Of a stretch of DNA of 8,050 nucleotides, positions 1-5,179 are shown one piece after another. Source of the stretch: Bryobacterales bacterium. Its GTDB lineage: Bacteria; Acidobacteriota; Terriglobia; Bryobacterales; Bryobacteraceae. The position numbers were made by a program, and so were the translations under genes. The DNA is taken from assembly GCA_025462985.1 (NCBI GenBank), contig JAOAPP010000272.1, forward strand, positions 1 through 8,050, written 5' to 3'. Each line of letters opens with the position of its first letter. The first letter of the stretch is position 1. The notes below the pieces were generated by a model that made no database searches, was not told the origin of the DNA, and saw only the letters and a program-made list of their open reading frames with translations.

Positions 1-44
1 ACGGTGACAGTGGTTTGTACGGGCGGAAGAGTCGGATCGCTGGA

Positions 45-61
45 CGCCTGCGTGGCAGGCG
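45..61. repeat. short perfect inverted repeat (hairpin)
   Basis: CGCCTGC, a three-base GTG loop, then GCAGGCG form a perfect 7-bp GC-rich stem. No T-run follows on either side, so it is not a standard intrinsic terminator. Its role is unknown; it lies about 165 bases upstream of the ABC ATPase start and could be part of a leader or a chance structure. Confidence 0.4.
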
Positions 62-211
62 GAACCGGACTCGTTTGGGCTCCCGCCGTAAACGTACCGA
101 GTATCGAGAAGCAGAGGAGGCGAGCCAGCTTGGCTGGCACCGGAAAGGAAGGCATAGCTGGCATGGCATCTCGCGGCGTAGCGGAACTTACTTTTTTCGG
201 GTGCGTATTCT

Positions 212-218
212 AAAAGGG
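212..218 (+). promoter_or_regulatory. ribosome binding site of the ABC ATPase gene
   Basis: AAAAGGG ends six bases before the ATG at 225. It is a good Shine-Dalgarno match at normal spacing and fixes the start of the first operon gene. Confidence 0.65.
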
Positions 219-224
219 TAAACG

Positions 225-1163
225 ATGAGCGAGTTCGCAATCCAAACGGACCGATTGGCAAAGACTTACACGTCGCGATTTCGCCGGAATCGTGAAATCC
301 GGGCATTATCTGAGCTGACTCTGCGCGTGCCCTGCGGCGTAAAGTTCGGCCTCCTGGGCGCGAACGGGGCAGGAAAAACGACCTTTGTGAAGCTGCTGGT
401 ATCGGCCGTTGTGGCCACCTCCGGTTCGGCGCTGCTGTTTGGCCGCGACGCCCGCGAACCCGAAGCTCGCTTGCCTGTCGGCTACCTGCCCGAGAACCAC
501 CGCTTTCCTACCTACTTCACAGGGCACGGCATGCTGGACTTCTATGCGTCTCTCTCCGGACTGGACGGCGCCCAACGCAAGAAGCGCATCCCCGAACTGC
601 TGGAGCGTGTGGGCTTGAAAGACTGGGCCGACGTGCGGATCAAGAAGTACTCGAAGGGAATGCTGCAGCGCCTTGGACTGGCGCAGGCTCTGATGCACCG
701 CCCGCGATTGCTGCTGCTCGATGAACCGACGGACGGAGTGGACCCGGTCGGCAGGCGAGAAATTCGCGATATCCTGAACGGGCTGACCGATACGGGCGTG
801 ACTGTTTTCATCAATTCGCATCTGCTGAGCGAGGTGGAGTCGTTCTGCGAGTACGTGGCCATTCTGAAGCGCGGCCAGTTGGCGCTGGAAGGCAAGATCA
901 GCAGCCTGGTGGCCGGGCGCGGATACCGCATCGTCGCTTCGGGACTTTCCGACGGCCTGCTGGACGATCTGCGCGCGAACGTCGAATCTATTGTGCGTAC
1001 TTCCGAGGATGTCGAAGTCAGAGTGGGGAGCCGGGAAGAGGCAAATGCGGCCATCGACATGCTGCGCTCCGGGGGAGCACTCATTGAGAGTCTGGCGGCA
1101 TCCAACAGCAGCCTTGAAGATCTTTTCATTCAGACCACCAGAACCGGAATCGAAGCCGCGTGA
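225..1163 (+). CDS. ABC transporter ATP-binding protein (ABC-2 / multidrug export type)
   Basis: This cytoplasmic ATPase subunit powers a membrane exporter by ATP binding and hydrolysis. The 312-residue protein has all the ABC landmarks: Walker A GANGAGKT at residues 45-52, a YLPEN stretch at 87-91 in the Q-loop region, a signature helix with SKGM at 143-146 in place of LSGGQ, Walker B LLLLDEP at 162-168 with D166 and catalytic E167, a D-loop near 172-174, and the switch histidine H199. The Q-loop stretch has no glutamine (E90, N91), and SKGM replaces SGGQ; both are common in the bacterial ABC-2/CcmA-like group. Residues after about 230 form the C-terminal extension usual in this group. The ATG has a good ribosome binding site. 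Its stop overlaps the GTG of the permease gene (GTGA), which indicates coupled translation and a shared complex. The transported substrate cannot be read from the sequence. Confidence 0.95.
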   Translation: MSEFAIQTDRLAKTYTSRFRRNREIRALSELTLRVPCGVKFGLLGANGAGKTTFVKLLVSAVVATSGSALLFGRDAREPEARLPVGYLPENHRFPTYFTGHGMLDFYASLSGLDGAQRKKRIPELLERVGLKDWADVRIKKYSKGMLQRLGLAQALMHRPRLLLLDEPTDGVDPVGRREIRDILNGLTDTGVTVFINSHLLSEVESFCEYVAILKRGQLALEGKISSLVAGRGYRIVASGLSDGLLDDLRANVESIVRTSEDVEVRVGSREEANAAIDMLRSGGALIESLAASNSSLEDLFIQTTRTGIEAA

Positions 1164-2011
1164 GTAGCGCTACCGCTCCTTCGCGCAGGCGGCTTCTGCT
1201 CGTGCTTATTGCAGACACATTTCAGGAAGCGCGGGCGCGCTGGCTTTTCTGGGGCTTGTTTGCTCTCTCGACATTTCTGATTGGGCTCTTCCTCTTTGTT
1301 CTGAATATCGACATCGTCGCCGGAGCCAGAGCGACTGTCGAGATCGGCCCGACTTCTCGAACCATTTACGATATCCACAAGTTCGTCACCGTCGCTTACT
1401 CCTGGGTCTCGATTGCGCTGTACGTCTGGGGAACGTTGCTCGCAGTTTTTGCTTCCGCTGGGCTGGTTCCCGTGCTGCTGGAGCCCGGGCGCATCGCCCT
1501 GCTGCTCTCGAAGCCGGTCTCGCGGCCGATTCTGCTCACCGGACGATACTTGGGAAACCTGTCCATCATCGCTCTCAACCATGTCTATCTAATCGTCAGC
1601 ATCTGGCTGATTCTTGGCGCGCGCACTGGTATCTGGGAAAGCCGCTTTCTTCTTGCGATCCCGATCAGCGTATTCATGTTTGCCGTCCTTCTTTGTGTGG
1701 TTGTGTTGATCGGAGTGGTCTTTGAGAGTGCCGCCCTTTCCGTTATGGTGACGGTGGCTCTTATGCTGATCAGTAGCCTTTTGGCACAGCGCGACTGGTC
1801 CATCCGCCTCCTCACTTCCGAATGGTCCAGGCAGTTGTGGCTGGCGCTCTACTGGGTGGTGCCAAAGGTGTACGACCTGAGCGGCGCTATGAGACAGATC
1901 ATTCTTTACGATCGGGAAGTCGATTGGATCACGCCGGTCTGGACATCCGCCGCCTTCGGCCTGGCCGCATTGGGCAGTGCCCTGTATATCTTTCAGAAAC
2001 GAGATTTTTAG
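1160..2011 (+). CDS. ABC-2-type transporter permease, multi-pass membrane protein
   Basis: This is the probable membrane partner of the preceding ATPase. The 283-residue protein starts at GTG inside the GTGA overlap with the ATPase stop, so translation is probably coupled. After a short basic N-terminus (RRR at 9-11), hydrophobic segments lie roughly at residues 28-50, 80-105, 132-153, 163-187, 190-209 and 258-277, giving about six membrane helices. The short tail QKRDF is typical of ABC-2 permeases, whose last residues are usually basic and cytoplasmic. The loop around 108-122 (EPGRIALLLSKPVSR) resembles the 'lllskPvsR' element of ABC-2 permeases of this type. Residues 51-75 form a non-membrane stretch, probably a short external loop. 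The substrate is unknown; the lipoprotein gene immediately downstream suggests a job in the cell envelope. Confidence 0.9.
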   Translation: MSSATAPSRRRLLLVLIADTFQEARARWLFWGLFALSTFLIGLFLFVLNIDIVAGARATVEIGPTSRTIYDIHKFVTVAYSWVSIALYVWGTLLAVFASAGLVPVLLEPGRIALLLSKPVSRPILLTGRYLGNLSIIALNHVYLIVSIWLILGARTGIWESRFLLAIPISVFMFAVLLCVVVLIGVVFESAALSVMVTVALMLISSLLAQRDWSIRLLTSEWSRQLWLALYWVVPKVYDLSGAMRQIILYDREVDWITPVWTSAAFGLAALGSALYIFQKRDF

Positions 2012-2943
2012 TGCGTTCTGTATTGCTATCGTTCTCTTTGGCTGCAGTGCTTCTGCTTTCCTCCTGCCAGAAAAGCATCACAGTTGGAGTGAATCTTGAT
2101 TCGAAGCTCAGCTCCTATGTGCCCCCCGGCTCCACGTTGCTGGCTGGCGCGGATGTGGATGGTCTTAAGTCCACGCCCTTTTATGCGCGCCACCAGAATC
2201 AGTTAAATGTTCCCGCCCTGCATGATATGGCGGAACAGATCGGCGTGGATCCGCGTCGTGACCTGGCGAGTGTCTTGGTAGCATGGCAGACCGGGTCGCC
2301 GGTGATCCTGGCCCGTGGACGTTTCGATTCGGGCAACGTCGAACCACATCTTGTCTCGCTCGGCAGCAAGCGAAGCGAGCACCGCAAGCAGGCGGTTTTC
2401 GTGAAGGACGGACAGTCGCTCTTCTTCCCGGAGAAGCACATCGCCATCGGCGGACCCTCGCCGGCGATTCGCGACCTGATCGACCGCAAAGGCGGCGGGG
2501 TTCCGCAGCCGCTGGTCGATCGGCTACGGCAGCTTCCAAAAAGCGATCAGGTCTGGATCGTCAGCAGCCAGGGACTTCCGCTCGCGCGCATCCCGATGCG
2601 ATCGGATGTGGAATCCGCGCTGTCGAATATCGTTGCGTACGTCTCCGGCGTCAATGCCGGGATTACTTTCGATGAAGGCGCACACTTGCACGCGGATCTG
2701 CGGTGCATCTCGCCTGAAGACGCCAGGCAGGTACATGATGCGCTGCGCGGCGGCATCGGTCTCGCGCGGCTCACGACCAAAGATAATCAACTGGAACTGC
2801 TGAAGCTCTACGATGCGATTCAGGTCAGCTACGAGCAGCAAACCGTGCACGTACGCGCCGACCTGTCCGCGCAACTGGCCGATCAACTGCTGGGATTGAT
2901 GTCCGGCTTCGATCGGAGAGCCGGAGAACTGCTCTCGCGTTAA
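2011..2943 (+). CDS. putative lipoprotein of unknown function
   Basis: I do not recognise the family. I place the start at GTG 2011, one base into the permease stop (TAGTG). The frame is open back to an ATG at 1822, but that extension would overlap the permease by 190 bases, and the GTG start places a lipoprotein signal exactly at the N-terminus: MRS, a hydrophobic run at 4-16 and a lipobox LSSC with C19. The mature 292-residue protein begins CQKS; with no Asp at +2, an outer-membrane location is plausible under the Lol rule. The mature part has no membrane helix and looks like alternating strands and helices, with a recognisable segment ARGRFD at 101-106 and an IAIGGPSPAIRDLID stretch at 144-158 that recalls uncharacterised acidobacterial envelope proteins (similarity from memory only). 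One cysteine, C232, lies in the mature part beyond C19. Tight coupling to the ABC pair suggests it serves the same envelope process. Confidence 0.82.
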   Translation: MRSVLLSFSLAAVLLLSSCQKSITVGVNLDSKLSSYVPPGSTLLAGADVDGLKSTPFYARHQNQLNVPALHDMAEQIGVDPRRDLASVLVAWQTGSPVILARGRFDSGNVEPHLVSLGSKRSEHRKQAVFVKDGQSLFFPEKHIAIGGPSPAIRDLIDRKGGGVPQPLVDRLRQLPKSDQVWIVSSQGLPLARIPMRSDVESALSNIVAYVSGVNAGITFDEGAHLHADLRCISPEDARQVHDALRGGIGLARLTTKDNQLELLKLYDAIQVSYEQQTVHVRADLSAQLADQLLGLMSGFDRRAGELLSR

Positions 2944-3302
2944 CCGAGAGTGGACTTGCCGCCCTCGCTGATGTAGTTGCGGTTCCAGCCCGGTATCTCT
3001 ACCCTTACGTCGCCTTTAACGACGGCCTGGCACCCCAGGCGCGAGCGCAGCGTAAGCCCTGCCGCCATATCGAGCCGGTCAAGCTCATCGTCGTCGGCCG
3101 GAGACAGATTGTTCTCTCCTTCGAGTACGATGATGTGGCAGGTCGTGCACGCGCAGCTCCCGCCGCACGCATGCTCCAGGTGAACATCGGAATTGATGGC
3201 AACGTCCAGAATCGACTCCGGCTTGCCATGCTCGTCATAAGGAAGTTTGCCGGATTCAAATTCAACAGTACGGTTTTCCGGCAGGAAGGTCACTTTCGGC
3301 AC
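2940..3302 (-). CDS. [2Fe-2S] ferredoxin, adrenodoxin/Isc type
   Basis: This is a small soluble electron carrier with one 2Fe-2S cluster, of the family that includes bacterial Fdx, which serves iron-sulfur cluster assembly. The 120-residue protein opens PKVTFLPE, like the first strand of E. coli Fdx (MPKIVILPH). The cluster cysteines are C46, C52, C55 and C91, a C-x5-C-x2-C-x35-C pattern that matches Fdx. C50 is an extra cysteine inside the cluster loop. The insert DEHGKPES (23-30) before the first helix is longer than in E. coli. The start is GTG: a TAG stop lies two codons upstream in frame, which excludes extension, and a GTG at codon 4 is the only close alternative. There is no Shine-Dalgarno at normal distance. 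No isc, hsc or cytochrome P450 gene is nearby, so its partner is unknown. The gene may be read alone or from the upstream regulator gene 73 bases away. Confidence 0.93.
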   Translation of the reverse strand: MPKVTFLPENRTVEFESGKLPYDEHGKPESILDVAINSDVHLEHACGGSCACTTCHIIVLEGENNLSPADDDELDRLDMAAGLTLRSRLGCQAVVKGDVRVEIPGWNRNYISEGGKSTLG

Positions 3303-3307
3303 ATCCT

Positions 3308-3313
3308 ATTGTA
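3308..3313 (-). promoter_or_regulatory. candidate -10 box of the ferredoxin gene (leaderless arrangement)
   Basis: On the minus strand TACAAT (5 of 6 to TATAAT) ends five bases before the GTG start of the ferredoxin. A transcript starting six to seven bases after the box would begin at or next to the start codon. The -35 region is poor. The absence of a usable ribosome binding site fits leaderless translation, but this remains inference. Confidence 0.45.
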
Positions 3314-3334
3314 TCGAGCGTAGCTATTGCGAAC

Positions 3335-3355
3335 CCGCTCCGGCTTTGCCAGCGG
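3335..3355 (-). repeat. imperfect hairpin after the malectin-regulator gene
   Basis: Read on the minus strand, CCGCT-GGC, a loop AAA, then GCC-GG-AGCGG give an 8-bp stem with a two-base bulge, about 20 bases beyond the stop of the upstream gene. No T-run follows, so it is at best a weak or factor-assisted terminator, or an mRNA 3'-end stabiliser. It separates the regulator from the ferredoxin start. Confidence 0.4.
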
Positions 3356-3375
3356 CGACGTACCCGCAAGTTGGG

Positions 3376-4950
3376 TCAGTTCGTCTCCACCACCTCGATC
3401 GCATTCACTTCCGCATAGTTCTTCACCGGAACGAACTCCAGCCACAGCACGCCTTGCGCATTCGGCTCCAGGTTTTCGAACACCTTGGTGATGCTTCGGT
3501 TGGCGCCGCCAGCTTCGCGGGCGATGTCAAAGTCGCGGAGGAGCGCCATGCCGTTTGCAAACACATTGAAGCAGCGTTCACCGAAAGCCGGCCGCCCGGA
3601 GTCCGGAGTCCCGAACCATGTCTCGGCGAAATGCAGCGTCAGGCGGTATTTTCCGGGCGCTACCGGGATGCGATACGAAAAGTTCCCGTAGCGTTCCCCT
3701 TCGTAAATGGCCTTCTCAGGACGGTTGATCACCGCGTTCCTGCGGAACACCGTCGTTCCGCCGCTGAAGTACTCGTCGGCGGCCCAGATACGCCCATCGG
3801 AATCCACCACGGGGCTGCCCTGCGTGACAATGCGTACCGGATGAATCCGTCCCGGCGAGCTATGCAGAATTTCAATCGCGTTCAGTACGGCCTGCGCACC
3901 AGTCGGGCCGAAGCCTAAATGGAGTTTGCCATCGGCAGCCGGTCCGACATCCTTGAGGACGCGGGTGTGCAAGCGGTTCGGGCCGCCCGCTTCTGCCAGG
4001 GGATCGAAGCCCGACAGCATCACGCTCCCGTTCACGGAAACGTCGAAGACACGGGATCCCTCTCCGCCCGCTCTTGGATTGCCGCGGCCAAAATCCGTTT
4101 CCGCGAAGTAAAGACTCAACTCGTAGGTCCCCTGTCGCAGCGGAATATCGTAGTGGAAAAGCCCGGTACGCTGGGAGCGTATGAAGTGCGAGTCCGGTTG
4201 CATCTCTATATACCGCTCTGCAGCGATCGGATGAGAGACTCCGCCCGAGTAATAGGCATCCGGACCCCACGTGCGGCCCTGATGATCTGTAAATGGCGCA
4301 CCGTGGTATCCCGCGATCAGACGCACTTCCGTCTGGAGCGGGTCGCTTGAGTTCCCGATCCAGAGTTCAGAGGCGGGCTTCGTGGCCGTTGCGTACTCTC
4401 TGCGCAGCCCAAACGATCCAATCGTCGCAACAGCCAGCAACGCCCCAACGATGGCAAGCCAGAGAGGGAAGCGACGTTTGGCACTTTCCGAAACCGGGAT
4501 ATCGGGCGCGACCGTTTCGCCAGCGGAACTTCGCTGGCCCGCCGGAAGTGCCGCTGCGGGCGTAGCATCGATCGGCAGCGTCGGCGTCGTGGTCCAGACA
4601 GTTGCTGTCCCTGTCCCCGGAATAAACTGCGGACGGTACTGCCCGTTCGGAATCACAACGCGAAGAGGGTGATTCGCTCCCGCGCCGGAATAGTACTCCT
4701 CCAGCCGTTTCCGGAGCCGGTGAGCTTCGACCCGCACAATGGAATCCCTCTTCGGATCGAAATCGGTCGAGCGGCCAAGCGCCTCGACCGCAATGCTGTA
4801 TTCCTTGACTTGGGCGCCCTGCCCCTCGAAGTGGCGCTCGCACACGTAACGAAAGAAGCGGCCCAATCTTGGAGCCTTCTCAAATATGCCGGATTGGAGG
4901 ATGAGATCGAACTCCTCTCTCTCCTGTTCCGATAACGCTGTGACACCCAT
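3376..4950 (-). CDS. transmembrane putative transcriptional regulator with two periplasmic malectin-like domains
   Basis: The 524-residue protein is probably a one-component membrane sensor. Residues about 13-109 form a module I recognise from acidobacterial signalling proteins, often fused to TPR or TolB-like parts. It contains the core DFDPKRDSIVRVEAHRLRKR (63-82) and a terminal IPNGQYRPQF (100-109) reminiscent of the recognition helix plus wing of OmpR/CadC-type winged helices; DNA binding is inference. A Thr/Pro/Ala-rich linker (about 111-152) leads to KRR at 158-160 and one transmembrane helix at 161-181, with positive charge inside. Two homologous malectin-like domains follow, about 208-363 and 371-522. 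Each has a GR-W--D-Y(F/Y)SGG element (225-237; 386-398), an FAET-FG strand (282-288; 441-447), an AGG-NR motif (321-326; 480-485) and an NAIEI/V end (357-361; 516-520). Malectins bind disaccharides and related glycans. The divergent neighbour is a TonB-dependent receptor. The ATG at 4950 has no clear ribosome binding site. Confidence 0.85.
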   Translation of the reverse strand: MGVTALSEQEREEFDLILQSGIFEKAPRLGRFFRYVCERHFEGQGAQVKEYSIAVEALGRSTDFDPKRDSIVRVEAHRLRKRLEEYYSGAGANHPLRVVIPNGQYRPQFIPGTGTATVWTTTPTLPIDATPAAALPAGQRSSAGETVAPDIPVSESAKRRFPLWLAIVGALLAVATIGSFGLRREYATATKPASELWIGNSSDPLQTEVRLIAGYHGAPFTDHQGRTWGPDAYYSGGVSHPIAAERYIEMQPDSHFIRSQRTGLFHYDIPLRQGTYELSLYFAETDFGRGNPRAGGEGSRVFDVSVNGSVMLSGFDPLAEAGGPNRLHTRVLKDVGPAADGKLHLGFGPTGAQAVLNAIEILHSSPGRIHPVRIVTQGSPVVDSDGRIWAADEYFSGGTTVFRRNAVINRPEKAIYEGERYGNFSYRIPVAPGKYRLTLHFAETWFGTPDSGRPAFGERCFNVFANGMALLRDFDIAREAGGANRSITKVFENLEPNAQGVLWLEFVPVKNYAEVNAIEVVETN

Positions 4951-4965
4951 AGAAAGTTAGCCGGG

Positions 4966-4971
4966 AGTATA
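4966..4971 (-). promoter_or_regulatory. candidate -10 box of the malectin-regulator gene
   Basis: TATACT on the minus strand (5 of 6 to TATAAT) lies 15 bases before the ATG at 4950, giving a predicted leader of only about eight bases. The -35 match is weak: TTACAC at 4992-4997 is 20 bases away. The short leader agrees with the lack of a ribosome binding site. Confidence 0.35.
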
Positions 4972-4991
4972 TCAGAACAGTACGAGGCTTG

Positions 4992-5074
4992 GTGTAACAA
5001 TTCTGAAAACACTGGGGTTAGCCGTGTAACGTGCCCGGTAGCCATTCGGTAACTCACAGCATATTGCTAGTTAC
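4992..5074. repeat. recurring GTAAC/GTTAC words, candidate regulator half-sites
   Basis: GTGTAAC occurs at 4992-4998 and again at 5024-5030, 32 bases apart. GTAAC recurs at 5049-5053 and, inverted, as GTTAC at 5070-5074, both inside the dyad. Start-to-start distances of the GTAAC words are 32, 23 and 21 bases; 32 and 21 are close to whole helical turns. The leftmost copy sits near -35 of the candidate regulator promoter, the rightmost at the receptor promoter. Five-base words recur by chance, so function is inference. Confidence 0.4.
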
Positions 5075-5075
5075 C
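5048..5075. promoter_or_regulatory. nested inverted repeat, candidate operator of the TonB-dependent receptor
   Basis: GGTAACT (5048-5054) and AGTTACC (5069-5075) are exact inverse complements. Inside them AGCA (5058-5061), TAT and TGCT (5065-5068) form a second exact dyad, with a three-base CAC bulge on the left. The right half overlaps the candidate -35 of the receptor gene. It could be an operator for a dimeric regulator; an RNA hairpin is less likely because it lies upstream of the predicted transcript start. Confidence 0.55.
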
Positions 5076-5093
5076 CCGCTCCGCCCGTATAGT
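5064..5093 (+). promoter_or_regulatory. candidate promoter of the TonB-dependent receptor gene
   Basis: TTGCTA at 5064-5069 (4 of 6 to TTGACA), an 18-base spacer and TATAGT at 5088-5093 (5 of 6 to TATAAT) form a reasonable sigma-70 type promoter. The predicted start near 5100 leaves a leader of about 57 bases. The -35 lies within the inverted repeat at 5048-5075. Confidence 0.45.
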
Positions 5094-5146
5094 TGGCCTA
5101 AAGACTCTGTGCGGCGGCGTGAGCTGTCATTCGGCACCGGAGAACT

Positions 5147-5152
5147 AAGGGG
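5147..5152 (+). promoter_or_regulatory. ribosome binding site that selects the receptor start
   Basis: AAGGGG ends four bases before ATG 5157. The second in-frame ATG at 5172 would be 19 bases away, so this site favours the first ATG. Confidence 0.6.
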
Positions 5153-5179
5153 TTCAATGCTGAACGTTTCAATGCTGAA
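5153..5179 (+). repeat. 12-bp direct repeat that duplicates the start codon
   Basis: TTCAATGCTGAA occurs at 5153-5164 and exactly again at 5168-5179. The period is 15 bases, so the reading frame is kept and the N-terminus contains ML twice (residues 1-2 and 6-7). It looks like a small tandem duplication of the translation start. Confidence 0.75.

Larger units (their letters stand above)
1..224. other. left-edge region without a convincing gene
   Basis: No recognisable gene lies here. Two plus-strand frames stay open from the left edge: one ends at 213, and one ends with TAA at 219-221, only three bases before the next start. The second would encode an arginine-rich tail ending in residues like SGTYFFRVRILKG, which I cannot assign to a family. 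Third-position GC in that frame is about 58% by hand count, with no clear coding bias, so either frame could be chance. It may be the 3' end of an upstream operon gene or the leader of the ABC operon. Confidence 0.35.
4951..5156. promoter_or_regulatory. shared divergent intergenic control region
   Basis: This 206-base stretch separates the minus-strand malectin regulator from the plus-strand TonB-dependent receptor and must hold the promoters of both. It is richer in A and T than its neighbours in its left half. It contains candidate -10 boxes for both directions, a nested inverted repeat over the receptor's candidate -35, and scattered GTAAC/GTTAC words. I see no gene in it. Confidence 0.7.

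Noticed and set aside
45..61. tRNA or riboswitch in the left-edge region
   Set aside because: Only one 7-bp hairpin is visible; there is no cloverleaf, T-loop consensus or known riboswitch core.
542..1129. Minus-strand open frame of 195 codons inside the ABC ATPase gene
   Set aside because: The plus strand encodes every ABC motif here; the minus-strand product is serine/arginine-rich shadow sequence.
1822..2010. N-terminal extension of the lipoprotein frame back to ATG 1822
   Set aside because: It overlaps the permease gene by 190 bases and would bury the clear lipoprotein signal peptide; the GTG at 2011 gives MRS, a hydrophobic run and a lipobox at the right place.
3335..3355. Intrinsic terminator of the regulator gene
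   Set aside because: The stem is present, but no T-run follows in the direction of transcription, so I list it only as a hairpin.
3247..3918. Plus-strand open frame of 223 codons
   Set aside because: It is antisense to the ferredoxin start and to the second malectin domain, both of which have strong family signatures; the product resembles no known protein.
4367..4843. Minus-strand open frame of 158 codons overlapping the regulator in another frame
   Set aside because: The overlapping frame contains the N-terminal module, linker and TM helix of the regulator; the alternative product is an arginine/proline-rich frame shadow.
5172..5174. Second in-frame ATG as the start of the receptor
   Set aside because: The AAGGGG site at 5147-5152 is well placed for ATG 5157 and 19 bases from this one; both starts leave a usable signal peptide, so it stays a possible minor start.
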